64,000 nt of DNA. Origin: Bradyrhizobium sp. 199 (GTDB lineage Bacteria > Pseudomonadota > Alphaproteobacteria > Rhizobiales > Xanthobacteraceae). A model generated the notes under the pieces. It did not search any database and had not been told where the DNA came from. It saw only the letters and a list, made by a program, of their open reading frames with translations. The translations under genes and the position numbers were made by a program. The stretch covers positions 1-64,000 of the forward strand of contig NZ_JADPJI010000006.1 in NCBI RefSeq assembly GCF_023073355.1, written 5' to 3'. Positions 26,115 to 35,118 of this stretch are shown here, in pieces (within the stretch, counting starts at the first letter, position 1; every line of letters begins with the position of its first letter).

Positions 26115-27002
26115 CTACTTCGCCGCTTCCGCGGCCATCACCGGGCGCACCGGATCGCCTTCACGCAAGAGCGCGCCGGCGCGGGCGACGACGACATCGC
26201 CCTCGTTGAGGCCGTCGCGGACCTCGATATTGCCGCCCGACATCAAGCCGACCTCGACGCGCTTGGTCTCGACGCGGTTGCGGCGGATCACCTGCACCAC
26301 GGTGCCCGCGGATGAATACTGCACGGCGGTCAGCGGCACCGCGACGTTGCAGCTCTGCCCGGTCTTGATCAGCGCACGCCCGCTCGCCTTCAGCAGCAGC
26401 CGCTTCTGTGAGGAGATGCCGATATAGACCATGCCCTGCTGGATGTTCGGCTCGACGGTGGGGCCGATGCGGCGCACTTTGCCCTCGATGTCGCCGGCGC
26501 CGGCGATCCGCACCGTCGCCGGTTGATTGACCGCGAGCTTGCGCATATCGGCGGTCGCCACCAGGCCGACGAGATCGTACTCGCTACGCGCCACGATCGT
26601 GAACAGGGCCTCGCCCTTGGCCGAGGCGAGATTGCCGATCTGGGCCGTCGACGTCGCGATCACGCCCGCCATGGGTGCGGTGATCTGCAGTGTGCCGCCC
26701 TCCGGAAGCGCCAGCCGCGCCAGCACCTGGCCGGCGGTGGTAGTGTCGCCGGCTTCCGCCAGCACGTCCGTGACCTTCAGACCCGGGCGCTCGGGCCGCA
26801 CCGAGGTTTCCTCCCGCGCGATGATCGTGCCGGTGGCCTCGACGATGTCGGAGAAGCACGATTTTGCGACTTTCAGCACCGTGACGGCCGGCCCCTTGGG
26901 CGCGTCGTCATCGGCAGCAAGCGCGGGCTGGGCGCACAGCAACAGCAGTCCGGTGAGCGCAGCGAGATGTCTGGAAACAGAACGCGCAGGCAATGAACGC
27001 AT
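26115..27002 (-). CDS. HlyD-type periplasmic adaptor (membrane-fusion) protein, orphan
   Basis: A 295-residue exported protein with a signal peptide (about 12-29, ending ALAAD). It has a lipoyl/barrel-sandwich part (about 45-130: PGLKVTDVLAEAGDTTTAGQ, ITAPMAGVIA) and a beta-barrel and membrane-proximal part (about 135-290: GLNEGDVVVARAGALLREGD). Adaptors of this kind bridge an inner-membrane RND or MacB pump to an outer-membrane channel, but no pump gene adjoins it. It is paralogous to the adaptor at 44775-45707: both share the CFSD motif near the N-terminus and similar C-terminal blocks. It may serve that pump or another encoded elsewhere. Confidence 0.8.
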   Translation of the reverse strand: MRSLPARSVSRHLAALTGLLLLCAQPALAADDDAPKGPAVTVLKVAKSCFSDIVEATGTIIAREETSVRPERPGLKVTDVLAEAGDTTTAGQVLARLALPEGGTLQITAPMAGVIATSTAQIGNLASAKGEALFTIVARSEYDLVGLVATADMRKLAVNQPATVRIAGAGDIEGKVRRIGPTVEPNIQQGMVYIGISSQKRLLLKASGRALIKTGQSCNVAVPLTAVQYSSAGTVVQVIRRNRVETKRVEVGLMSGGNIEVRDGLNEGDVVVARAGALLREGDPVRPVMAAEAAK

Positions 27003-27190
27003 GGGTCATTCCGGTTGGGGTCTTAACGGCCTCATCGTTAGCAGAAGCGACCGCGTTGGGCCAAGAGCACGTAAGGACCGGCCGGACAGGAATGCCCAGC
27101 ACACGGGCGGCGCGATGCCGCCCGTTGAATTAGTCGCCGCATAAGCAAAGAGGTTCGCCGGCCATGACGGCGAGGAGAGATCAGCGCCCC

Positions 27191-28318
27191 TCACGGCAGG
27201 CTCAAAAACTCCACCCAGTTCGGCTTCTTGCCGGTGGCATAGGATTTCAGCTTGGCCAGCGCGCCGCTGCTGGGGTCGATCGCATAGACCGTCATGCTGT
27301 CGGAGAGCTCGCCGACCGCGGCGAGGTAGCGCCCTGAAGGATCGACGTTGAAGCCGCGCGGCTGCTTCTCGGTTGGCACGCTGCCGATCGTGGTCAGCCT
27401 GCCACTGGTCGCGTCCACCTTGTAGGCGGTGAGGGTGCTGGTGGTACGCTCGGAGGCATAGAGGAAGCGGCCGTCCGGAGTAATGTGGACGTCGGCGGCC
27501 CAAGGTTTTCCCGAAAACCCTTCCGGCAGCACGGTGGTGCGCTGGATCTCGTCCCAGGCGCCGCTCTTGGCCTCATAGGTGAACGCGGCGACGTCGCCGT
27601 TCAGCTCGTGGAGGAGATAGACGAACTTGCCGCCCGGGTGAAACACGAAGTGCCGGGGCCCCGATTTTTCCGGCACCTTGTGGGTCGGCGGATCGCTCGG
27701 CGTCAGCGTGCCGGCCGTGGCATCGAACGCGAAGCTCAGCACTTGGTCGGAGCCGAGATTGGTCGCGAACGCGAAGCGGTTGTCGGGCGAGGGCAGGAAG
27801 GCATGGGCATTCAGCCCGGTCGGGATCACCTGCTTCGGCTCGCCGGCGACGCCGTTTGGCAGCAGCGGATTCAGCGCGACCTTGTTGCCGCCATAGGAGG
27901 CGCTGAACATGAACTTGCCGCTGTGGTCGACGGCGATATAGGCCATGCTGTCGGCGAGCGGTCCGTTGCCGATATGGCTGAGCTGCCCGGCCTTCGGATC
28001 GATCGCAAAACTTACGGCGAGGTACGGCTGCGAGCGGATTCCGGCAATCAGCACGCGGTGGTCGGGCGTGATCGCGAGCGGGGTCGAGGAGCCGGGCTTG
28101 TCGACGCCGGTGAAGGCAGCCGTCTGTATCGGCGTCATCTCGCCGCTCGCGGTCATCTTGAACACGCTGATGTCGTTGCTGTCGGCGTTGCCGACATAGG
28201 CGAAGGTCTCGGCCATGCCGGCGTGGACTCCAGAAATGAGGGTGAGGGCTGCGAACAGGGTCGTCGCGATCGCAGGGCGTGGCGCTTTGGACGCGCTGCC
28301 TCGGGTCGGTCTCGGCAT
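27191..28318 (-). CDS. Seven-bladed beta-propeller, 6-phosphogluconolactonase (YbhE/Pgl2)-like, exported
   Basis: A 375-residue protein. A signal-like N-terminus (ATTLFAALTLISGVHAGMA) is followed by lactonase-type propeller blades, each ending in patterns such as SPDNRFAFATNLGSDQVLSF, FHPGGKFVYLLHELNGDVA and DPSGRYLAAVGELSDSMTVY. The family includes 6-phosphogluconolactonase and muconate cycloisomerase-like lactonases; a predicted periplasmic location argues against a pentose-phosphate role here. The start is chosen at the ATG preceded by CAGGAGGAG; longer starts lack such a site. It is a lone gene. Confidence 0.82.
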   Translation of the reverse strand: MPRPTRGSASKAPRPAIATTLFAALTLISGVHAGMAETFAYVGNADSNDISVFKMTASGEMTPIQTAAFTGVDKPGSSTPLAITPDHRVLIAGIRSQPYLAVSFAIDPKAGQLSHIGNGPLADSMAYIAVDHSGKFMFSASYGGNKVALNPLLPNGVAGEPKQVIPTGLNAHAFLPSPDNRFAFATNLGSDQVLSFAFDATAGTLTPSDPPTHKVPEKSGPRHFVFHPGGKFVYLLHELNGDVAAFTYEAKSGAWDEIQRTTVLPEGFSGKPWAADVHITPDGRFLYASERTTSTLTAYKVDATSGRLTTIGSVPTEKQPRGFNVDPSGRYLAAVGELSDSMTVYAIDPSSGALAKLKSYATGKKPNWVEFLSLP

Positions 28319-28444
28319 GGGCTCCTCCTGAAGGCCGGGTCGCTTCATTGTCGTTGCCGGCAAGGATAGCGGGCGGCGCGCGCCCGCACCAAATTCCAAT
28401 TGGGATCAATCGATGCCGAAATTGTATCGGTCGCGGGGAGAGAG

Positions 28445-28576
28445 CTACCGCACGGAGGCTGTCCGGGAGGGCAGATGCGGGCCGGACGGAGGAGCGGGTG
28501 GTCCGAGCACGGCCCAGACGGCAACCGCAACCAGGGCGGAGGTCAGGATGGTCCAGGCGATGAGCTGCTTCCGCAT
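28445..28576 (-). CDS. Possible small membrane protein, 43 residues
   Basis: The open frame encodes MRKQLIAWTILTSALVAVAV and then a Pro-rich tail. The pattern (short basic start, one hydrophobic helix, polar tail) is typical of small membrane proteins, but no ribosome-binding site is visible and it could be chance. It lies in the 398-base gap between the propeller gene and the small genes to the right, which otherwise shows nothing. Confidence 0.25.
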   Translation of the reverse strand: MRKQLIAWTILTSALVAVAVWAVLGPPAPPSGPHLPSRTASVR

Positions 28577-28716
28577 CAGGCCGAATCCGTCGGTGTCATT
28601 GAGGTCCCGGGCATGCGAGATCGTGCACTGCAAACCGCGGCAATCCTATGAACTCGTTCACAGGCGAAAACGCCGGCGCAATGCGAACCAATGCCGCGCC
28701 AGCGCATTGAACCGGC

Positions 28717-28893
28717 ATGCCCCAGGAAAACGATCTCGAAGGTAAGCCCGACATGGGCGGCAAGCATGGCGGCCAGAAGGGCCAGCCCAAGCTGCCGCCA
28801 CGCCCGCACGAGGGCGAGCACGACGCCGACGTCGTGGCAAAGCGCCACAGCGGTCAAACCGATCCAGCGTCGCCGCCGACCAAACAAAAATAG
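28717..28893 (+). CDS. Small hydrophilic protein, 58 residues
   Basis: A short frame reading MPQENDLEGKPDMGGKHGGQ and on to a KQK end, rich in Gly, Lys, His and Pro and probably disordered. The composition is coherent and third positions are GC-rich, which supports coding. The ribosome-binding site is weak. I do not recognise it; small charged proteins like this are often stress-related, but nothing here proves that. Confidence 0.4.
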   Translation: MPQENDLEGKPDMGGKHGGQKGQPKLPPRPHEGEHDADVVAKRHSGQTDPASPPTKQK

Positions 28894-28976
28894 CGCTGTA
28901 TTCGCACCGGAAACGGCGGCCTCGGCTTGCCGTTATCCTGGTCCCGCGGGCGGACGAATCGAACGGAGGCCGGCAC

Positions 28977-29093
28977 GTGTTTTGGATTTATTGGAACACC
29001 GCCTGGTCGCTTATCATCAGCGGCATCATGTTTGCCACCATCGTCAGCCACCCCGACTCCGAGATTGCCGAAGTGCGTGCCGCGAAACGTTGA
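28977..29093 (+). CDS. Small membrane protein, 38 residues
   Basis: A GTG-started frame preceded by GGAGG at ideal spacing. It encodes FWIYWNTAWSLIISGIMFAT followed by a short charged tail (EIAEVRAAKR). One hydrophobic helix with an aromatic N-terminal end suggests an inner-membrane microprotein. It follows the 58-residue gene by 83 bases on the same strand. The strong start signal makes it more believable than its length suggests. Confidence 0.45.
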   Translation: MFWIYWNTAWSLIISGIMFATIVSHPDSEIAEVRAAKR

Positions 29094-29153
29094 TGTGAGC
29101 TTTCCGATCTCGCAGAGCTATCTATCAGCTCGCGGCGCCCGGCGAGTGCACCG

Positions 29154-31814
29154 CTAAGCCGCCGCCTGCGCCGACAAGAGCTGCTTCAATTTCGCCGCGG
29201 GCACGGCCGGGCTGAACAGCCAGCCCTGCATCTGGCTGCATCCGAGCTGACGCAGCACCTCGCGCTGGGCTTCGGTCTCGACGCCTTCGGCGGTCGTCGC
29301 CATGTGGCGGGCAGCGGCCATGTGCACCACCGCCTGCACGATCGGGGAGGAATCTTCGGACTGACCGATGTCGCTGATGAAGCTGCGGTCGATCTTGATC
29401 TTGTCGAACGGGAAGCGGTGCAGATAGCTCAACGACGAATAGCCGGTGCCGAAATCGTCGAGCGCGATGCGCACGCCGAGCTCGCGCAGCTGCTGCAGGA
29501 CGGTCAGCGCCTCCTCGTCGTCGCGGATGAGCACGGTCTCGGTGATCTCGAGCTCGAGCCGTCCGGGCGCAAGCCCTGACTCCGCAAGCGCGGCGGCGAC
29601 CTTGAGCGCCAGTGTCCGCGAGCGGAACTGCACCGGCGAGACGTTGACCGCGATGTGAATCTGGCCGGGCCAGGAGGCAGCCTCGAGGCAGGCCTGCCTC
29701 AAGACCCATTCGCCGATCTCGCCGATCAGCCCGGTGTCTTCCGCCACCGGAATGAAGTCCGCGGGCGAGACCATGCCGCGCTCGGGATGGCGCCAGCGCA
29801 GCAGTGCCTCGCAGCCGGTCACGACATTGGCCGCGAGATCGACCAGCGGCTGGTAGTGCACCTCGAATTCGCCGCGAACGAGCGCCTGACGCAGATCGAA
29901 TTCGAGCTGACGGCGGAGCTTCGTCTTGGCGTCATATTCCGGCGCGAAGACCCGGTAGGTGCGGCGCCCTTCCGACTTCGCCGCGTACATCGCAAGATCG
30001 GCGCGCTTGAGCAGGTCGTCGAGATTGTCACCATGGTCGGGCGCGATCGCGATCCCGATGCTGGCATCGGTCTGGATGTCCTGGCCCTTGCAATCCACCG
30101 GCGCGCGCAGCGCCGCAAGGATGTTCTCCGCCAGCGCCGTCAGCTCAACCTTGTCGCTTGTGCCGGCCTTGACGATGGCGAATTCATCGCCCCCTAACCG
30201 CGCGACAAGGTCGTTGCCGCTGACGCAGGCGCGCAGGCGCATCGCCACCTGGCGCAGCAGCTCGTCGCCGACTTCGTGCCCCAGTGTATCGTTGACGCCC
30301 TTGAACTCGTCGACGTCGATATAGAGAATGGCGAACGGCTTGCCCTCGCGGAGCTCGGCAACGCGCCGCTCCAGATGCCGGCGCATCAGCACGCGGTTGG
30401 GCAAGTCGGTGAGCGCGTCGTAATGCGCCATATGGGCGATGCGCTCGTCGGCGCGAACCCGGGCGGTAACGTCCTCATGGGTCGCGAGCCAGCCGCCGGC
30501 CGCGCCGGGCTGGTTCTTGATCTCGATCAGGCGGCCGTCGGCGGTCTCGACGACATTGTTTCGGGTGTGCCCGACATTGCTCAGGATGTCGTCGCAATAG
30601 GAGGAGACGTCGCCATGGAACGAGCCAGCATCATGGCGATGCTGGATCACGTCGCGGAAATAGGCGCCGGGCTTCACCACGTCGCTGGACAAGCCGTACA
30701 TCTCGATGTAGCGCCGGTTGCAGACGACCAGCCGCTCGTCCTGATCGAACATCAGGAGCCCTTGCGTCATCGTGTTCATCGCCGTGTCGAGCCGCTGCTT
30801 CTCAAGCGAGAGCCGGTGCGTCACCTGACGAAAGATCAGATAGAGCGTAAGCACCAGCAGGCCGATCGACAACACGGCGACGGTGACGAAGAATTTCGTT
30901 TGCGTGTGCCAGGTCGCAAGCGTCGCGTCCAGCGACTTGGTCGCGATGACGACCAGCGGCTCGCCGGCGAGGAGACGCGAGGCGACGATGCGGTCCTTGC
31001 CGTCGATCGGGCTTGCGATTTGCATGGAGACGAAGGTGCGCTCGAACACCGCCATTTGCTCCGGCGAGCCCTTGCGAAAATTCTGCCCGATCATCGCGTC
31101 CACACGCGGAACGCGCGCGAGCAATTGGCCGTTCTGGTGGTGCATCGCGATCGAGGAGTCCTCGCCGAGCCCGGTCGAGGCGAAGAAGGATTCGAGCTGC
31201 TCGGGCGCGATCGCGCGCGAGACCAGCCCGAGGAATTCGCCGTGTGAGCCGGACACGCGCCGTGCGAACACGATCGCCGGCCCGTTGCCGAGCCGGCCCG
31301 GTACGACCTCGATCTCTTCCTGCGCGGCCGGATCGTTCCTGAGGCGTTTGAAATAGTCGCGGTCGGCGACCGAGATGTCGGCGACCGGCCAGCGCCGCGA
31401 CGAGTTGATCAGCATGCCCTTGGAATCGAACAGATTGGCGCCGGCAACGTCGGACCAGCCGCTGGCTTTTGCACGCAGCACCTCGTGCATGGCCAGCGTG
31501 CCCATCTCGCTGCGGAATTGGTCGGCGGATTCGATGCCGCGGCTCTCGAGTTCGGCGATGATGCTCTTCTGGAGCACCGCGAAATCCTCGAACTGGCGGT
31601 CGAAATGCCGGGCCAGCAGGCGCACGGAGTTTTCAAGGCTGTCGCGGCCGGTCTCGATCGCGTTCTGCCGGAAGCGGTCGACGGTCAGCGCGGTGCCGAC
31701 GGCCATCGCGGCCATCAGCACGAAGCCGCCGACGATCAGCCATGTCAGTGGCGCTCCCCGCCAGCGACGGAGCCGCGCGCGCATGCGCGCGGTCCATCGG
31801 ATCGATGTGCCCAT
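29154..31814 (-). CDS. GGDEF-EAL cyclic-di-GMP signalling protein with Cache and PAS sensors
   Basis: An 886-residue membrane protein. Helix 1 is at about 22-45, an extracytoplasmic Cache-like sensor at about 50-295, helix 2 at about 305-327, a PAS domain at about 340-450 (MNTMTQGLLMFDQDERLVVC), a GGDEF domain with an intact LGGDEFAIV near residue 540, and an EAL domain with GCEALLRWRHP near 668, ending in the usual loop-6 region FGTGYSSLSYLHRFPFDKIK. Both active sites look complete, so the protein may make and break cyclic-di-GMP. GGGAGG precedes the start. It is a lone gene. The ligand of the outer sensor is unknown. Confidence 0.93.
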   Translation of the reverse strand: MGTSIRWTARMRARLRRWRGAPLTWLIVGGFVLMAAMAVGTALTVDRFRQNAIETGRDSLENSVRLLARHFDRQFEDFAVLQKSIIAELESRGIESADQFRSEMGTLAMHEVLRAKASGWSDVAGANLFDSKGMLINSSRRWPVADISVADRDYFKRLRNDPAAQEEIEVVPGRLGNGPAIVFARRVSGSHGEFLGLVSRAIAPEQLESFFASTGLGEDSSIAMHHQNGQLLARVPRVDAMIGQNFRKGSPEQMAVFERTFVSMQIASPIDGKDRIVASRLLAGEPLVVIATKSLDATLATWHTQTKFFVTVAVLSIGLLVLTLYLIFRQVTHRLSLEKQRLDTAMNTMTQGLLMFDQDERLVVCNRRYIEMYGLSSDVVKPGAYFRDVIQHRHDAGSFHGDVSSYCDDILSNVGHTRNNVVETADGRLIEIKNQPGAAGGWLATHEDVTARVRADERIAHMAHYDALTDLPNRVLMRRHLERRVAELREGKPFAILYIDVDEFKGVNDTLGHEVGDELLRQVAMRLRACVSGNDLVARLGGDEFAIVKAGTSDKVELTALAENILAALRAPVDCKGQDIQTDASIGIAIAPDHGDNLDDLLKRADLAMYAAKSEGRRTYRVFAPEYDAKTKLRRQLEFDLRQALVRGEFEVHYQPLVDLAANVVTGCEALLRWRHPERGMVSPADFIPVAEDTGLIGEIGEWVLRQACLEAASWPGQIHIAVNVSPVQFRSRTLALKVAAALAESGLAPGRLELEITETVLIRDDEEALTVLQQLRELGVRIALDDFGTGYSSLSYLHRFPFDKIKIDRSFISDIGQSEDSSPIVQAVVHMAAARHMATTAEGVETEAQREVLRQLGCSQMQGWLFSPAVPAAKLKQLLSAQAAA

Positions 31815-31934
31815 GCGGCCCTCCCACGGGACGCAAGATGCAGCAAAACCGAAAAGACCCGGTTACCATCGAGGGTTAGGGAACTATGAATCGGAGCGGA
31901 ATCAGGAAGTTGGTTCCGCTCATGCGCGGGACCT

Positions 31935-32028
31935 CGTAGGGCGGGCAAAAGGTGCGCTCCTAGCGCCGTGCCACGATCTGCTTGTGATGGACAGAGCTGG
32001 TGGGCACGGTCCGCTTTGCCCACCCTGC
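31935..32028. repeat. Dispersed inverted repeat, family A, copy 3
   Basis: The outer arms CGTAGGGCGGGCAAAAGGTG and GTCCGCTTTGCCCACCCTGC, with GCGCCGTGCCACG and TGGGCACGG inside. It is one of four family A copies. It occupies the middle of the 375-base gap between the divergent GGDEF-EAL and LysM genes; the rest of that gap shows no further feature. Confidence 0.8.
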
Positions 32029-32189
32029 CAAGTCGGGCCTACCGCTTGATCTCCCATCTCAACCTTCCGCATTGCCGTTGGCGAACATCGCCGGGACGGC
32101 GGCCTCATCCCATCGACCGGCTTGCTGCCGGAGCCAAATCGGCGCACCTTGCCGCCCTCGGCTGATTTGCCACCCAAGGTTCTTTCCCC

Positions 32190-33221
32190 ATGACGACCGC
32201 ATCCAAGGCCTTCATTGCTTTCTGCCTGCTTGCGCTGGTCGGCACGGTGCTGTTGATCGGCCCGACCGAGTTGCGCCGTCTGCTGCCTGATGGGATCAAG
32301 AGCGCAGTCGCCGCCAAGCCGGAGACCAAGGCCGAACCCAACGTCGAGGCCAAGGTCGACCTCAAGCCCGAGCCGAGACCGGAACAGTCAAAGCTTGCCG
32401 CGGCAACGCCGCCTGCCTCTGCACCAGTGGCGGTCCCGGGCCTGGAGCCGAAGACCGGCGCGCTGGCCGAGATTCAGAAGCAGGTCGCGGCGCTGCCTGA
32501 CCTTGCGCCGGTCAAGCCGCCGATGAGTGCCGAGACCGGTCCCCGCTTCGACGTCGCCCGGGTCGACGATCATGGCGAGGCGGCGGTGATTGCCGGCCAG
32601 GCCGCGGCGGGCGCGAAGGTCGAACTGCTGCGCGACGGCAAGCCGCTGGATACGGTGGTCGCCGACGCCTCGGGCCAGTTCGTGATGATGCCGCCGCAGC
32701 TTCCCTCCGGTTCCTATGAATTGACGCTCCGGGCCAAGGCGCCGGATGGCACGGTCACGCAGTCCGGCCGTACCATGCCGGTGACCATCGCCGAGGCGGC
32801 GCCGCCGCCCGCGCGCCCGGCAGCGGCCGCCAGGCAAGAGGCAAAGCAGGCCGAGAAGGCCGATGACAAAGCGGATGTCGTGGCGTCCTTGCCGTCGGGC
32901 GCGCCGCATCTCGCCTCGGCCCACGACAGGTCCGCGGCCCGGCCGAAATTGATTGGCGCGCCGAAACCCAAGGTGATGGCGCGGGCGCCCGCGGCGACGA
33001 CGGTGGCATCGGCCTCCCCGGCGGATGTGCTCCAGGTCGCGCCGGAGGCAGGCGGCAGCCGGGTGATCTCCCGCGGCGACAGCCTGTGGGCGCTCAGCCG
33101 GCTCGCCTATGGCGACGGCGGCCGCTACGCCGTGATCTTCAACGCCAACCGCGGCAAGATCCACAACCCCAATTTGATCTATCCCGGCCAGACCTTTGTG
33201 ATGCCGCAAAAGGCGGAGTGA
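32190..33221 (+). CDS. LysM-domain envelope protein
   Basis: A 343-residue protein with an N-terminal membrane anchor (about 6-27: AFIAFCLLALVGTVLLIG). A Lys/Pro/Glu-rich linker follows, then an Ig-like domain at about 110-205 (EAAVIAGQAAAGAKVELLRD), a second Ala/Lys-rich linker, and a C-terminal LysM at about 290-340 (SRGDSLWALSRLAYGDGGRY to PGQTFVMP). LysM binds peptidoglycan, so it probably tethers the inner membrane to the wall. It is followed closely by the LTxxQ-like gene on the same strand. Confidence 0.87.
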   Translation: MTTASKAFIAFCLLALVGTVLLIGPTELRRLLPDGIKSAVAAKPETKAEPNVEAKVDLKPEPRPEQSKLAAATPPASAPVAVPGLEPKTGALAEIQKQVAALPDLAPVKPPMSAETGPRFDVARVDDHGEAAVIAGQAAAGAKVELLRDGKPLDTVVADASGQFVMMPPQLPSGSYELTLRAKAPDGTVTQSGRTMPVTIAEAAPPPARPAAAARQEAKQAEKADDKADVVASLPSGAPHLASAHDRSAARPKLIGAPKPKVMARAPAATTVASASPADVLQVAPEAGGSRVISRGDSLWALSRLAYGDGGRYAVIFNANRGKIHNPNLIYPGQTFVMPQKAE

Positions 33222-33365
33222 GGGCGCGGCCTTCCTCGCCGTTTCCTACCGGCGAGGTCAGCTGTCGCCCGCGACGCTTTGCCCTGTGTCTCTCCGGAAC
33301 AATTGGTTCCCCCGCGAGTCATGTCGGTCGGCGCGGTGCGCGCCTTGCGCTGGGAGGAGGCCGAA

Positions 33366-34688
33366 TTGGTCAGGTCAGCGGTCATGTCGGGACGCGTGCG
33401 ACTGGCGCTCGCCGGCGCGACCGTCCTGATCGCGGCAGTGCTGCTGCCTGGCAGAGCCGAGGCGCAGTTCGGATTGCGCGGCGGTCCGCTTGGCGTTGCG
33501 CGTTTCGCCGTCGGGCACGTCATCGGCATGTCGCGACTGCGCCATTCCCGCATGGCGGTGCGGGGTGGTCGATATCGCTCTGCTGCATTGAGGTCGCAGG
33601 ACCCGCGCGGCGCCGAGCGGGGCCCGGCTGCGAACCCTTACGTGCTGCGCGCGGCGCTGACGGCGCAAGCTGCGCTGGCGGGCTGGCAGGGCGGCCGCCG
33701 TCCGCAGGGCTGGTGGCGCCATCCCGATGGCAGCTATGGCTGGGTCGGCCCGGTGTTCTGGCCGTTCGCGCATGACGATCTCACCAATGCCGTCGTGTTC
33801 GGCGATGCGACCAGCCTCTCGCTCTATGGCTATGGCGACATCTATGCCGCGATCTTCACGCCCTACGCGGCGACCGAACTCGCCGCCTATGCCGTGCCGC
33901 AAGGCCGGCGCGCGCGGAGAATCCCGTCCGCAGAGACGCTTTGCGAGGCCAGCGACACGGGCGGCCTGCCAGTCGAGCGCATCACTACCGCCGTGGCGCC
34001 GAACGACTTGCAGCGTACCGCGCTCGACGAGCTCGCATCGGTCTGGAGTGCCGCGCGCGACAGCATCCGTGCCGCCTGCCCCGCGCAGACCCCTGCTACG
34101 GCGGCGGAGCGCCTCGGCCTGATGCGCGAGCGGCTCGAAGCCATGATCAAGGCAATCGACGCGATCGCGCCGAAGCTTTCCAAGTTCACGGGTCTGCTTG
34201 ATGACGATCAGAAGGCCCGGCTCAATGCTCTCGCCAACGATCGTCGCGCCGCGCTTGCCTCGATGCAGCGCAAGGATACGAATAAGGATACGAACAAGGA
34301 TACGAACAAGGATGCGCAGGCGGCCGCCGCCTGCGACGCCGACAGCGATCCCCGCTATGACGAAAAGCTGCAGCGTCAGTACGAGCAACTCGTGCAGCAG
34401 CAATGGCCCGCGGGCGACATCGCCTCGACGCTCCGCCTCGACGAGACCGCCCGCGCCCGCTTCGAGGTGCTCCAGGACACCACCCTGCGCACCATGCAGA
34501 CCCTCAGCGCCTGCCCCTCACCGCCCGCCGCGACGCCCCAAGCCCGCCTTACCGCCGTCAAAGCGCGGCTGGAGACCATGCTGCAGGCCGTGAACAGCGT
34601 TGCCGATGCGCTCGATGATTTCGAGGCTGATTTAAGCGACGAGCAGAAGGCTGGGTTCGAGGCGATCGGGCCGAAGCGCGGGGCGTGA
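33366..34688 (+). CDS. Exported protein with Spy/CpxP (LTxxQ)-like helical segments
   Basis: A protein of about 440 residues with a signal peptide (VRLALAGATVLIAAVLLPGRA). An aromatic middle (GWWRHPDGSYGWVGPVFWPF) follows, then two helical units each containing an LTxxQ-like site (LDDDQKARLNAL; LSDEQKAGFEAI). Spy/CpxP proteins are periplasmic chaperones. A TTG with GGAGGAGG just upstream is the best-supported start; ATGs at 33384 and 33321 are alternatives. A KDTN repeat (34272-34319) lies between the units. Function beyond the family hint is unknown. Confidence 0.7.
   Translation: MVRSAVMSGRVRLALAGATVLIAAVLLPGRAEAQFGLRGGPLGVARFAVGHVIGMSRLRHSRMAVRGGRYRSAALRSQDPRGAERGPAANPYVLRAALTAQAALAGWQGGRRPQGWWRHPDGSYGWVGPVFWPFAHDDLTNAVVFGDATSLSLYGYGDIYAAIFTPYAATELAAYAVPQGRRARRIPSAETLCEASDTGGLPVERITTAVAPNDLQRTALDELASVWSAARDSIRAACPAQTPATAAERLGLMRERLEAMIKAIDAIAPKLSKFTGLLDDDQKARLNALANDRRAALASMQRKDTNKDTNKDTNKDAQAAAACDADSDPRYDEKLQRQYEQLVQQQWPAGDIASTLRLDETARARFEVLQDTTLRTMQTLSACPSPPAATPQARLTAVKARLETMLQAVNSVADALDDFEADLSDEQKAGFEAIGPKRGA
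34272..34319 (+). repeat. In-frame 12-base tandem repeat encoding KDTN units
   Basis: Three copies of AAGGATACGAAY plus a decayed fourth (AAGGATGCGCAG) inside the LTxxQ-like gene. It adds a charged linker of repeated Lys-Asp-Thr-Asn between two helical segments. Confidence 0.9.
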
Positions 34689-34742
34689 GGGGGCAGGACG
34701 CTCGTTCGGCCGCCCCTCGCCACAAAGCATCACCGCGAAGAC

Positions 34743-34802
34743 AGCCCTCATCCCGAGGGCCCGCGACGAGCGGGCGTCTCGAAGGATGGCCGCAGGGTGG
34801 GC
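34743..34802. repeat. Dispersed repeat, family F, degenerate copy
   Basis: CCCTCATCCCGAGGGCCCGC, then GAGCGGGCGTCTCGAAGGATG and CAGGGTGG. It resembles, from memory, a common Bradyrhizobium intergenic repeat with GCGGGCGTCTCGAA. It abuts the hsdR remnant on its left. Confidence 0.55.
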
Positions 34803-34822
34803 CGCCAGCCACCTTCTTGTCC

Positions 34823-35106
34823 AACACGCAGCGGCTTGTACGCTCACTCGTCGGGCTCGATCGCGCCGCCGTGAGCGAGGCGTTCGGCGGATTTATCGCC
34901 GCTGGCACCGCGACCGCGGCACAAATCGAGTTCATCAACATGGTGGTCGAGCATTTGACCGATCAAGGCATGATGGAGGCGTCGCTGCTGTACGAGCCTC
35001 CTTCACCGCGATTGCGCCGACGGGACCAGAGCACTTGTTCGACGAAGCCAGGGTGGTTCGCCTCGTCAGCACGATTCGTGAGATCAACGATAGCGCAGTG
35101 GCTTGA
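34823..35106 (+). pseudogene. Remnant of a type I restriction enzyme R subunit (hsdR), C-terminal part, frameshifted
   Basis: Reading from 34823, one frame gives TQRLVRSLVGLDRAAVSEAF and then TAAQIEFINMVVEHLTDQGM up to LLYEPP. The match then moves to another frame from 35002: FTAIAPTGPEHLFDEARVVR to INDSAVA and a stop. Joined, these match the C-terminal domain of EcoEI-type HsdR. The shift is explained by loss of one base near 35000. Only about 95 residues of a protein of roughly 800-1000 remain, with no upstream helicase or nuclease part and no hsdM or hsdS. It is a dead remnant, probably left by deletion of a transferred restriction system. Confidence 0.75.
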
Positions 35107-35118
35107 GCGGAGGCCGCG

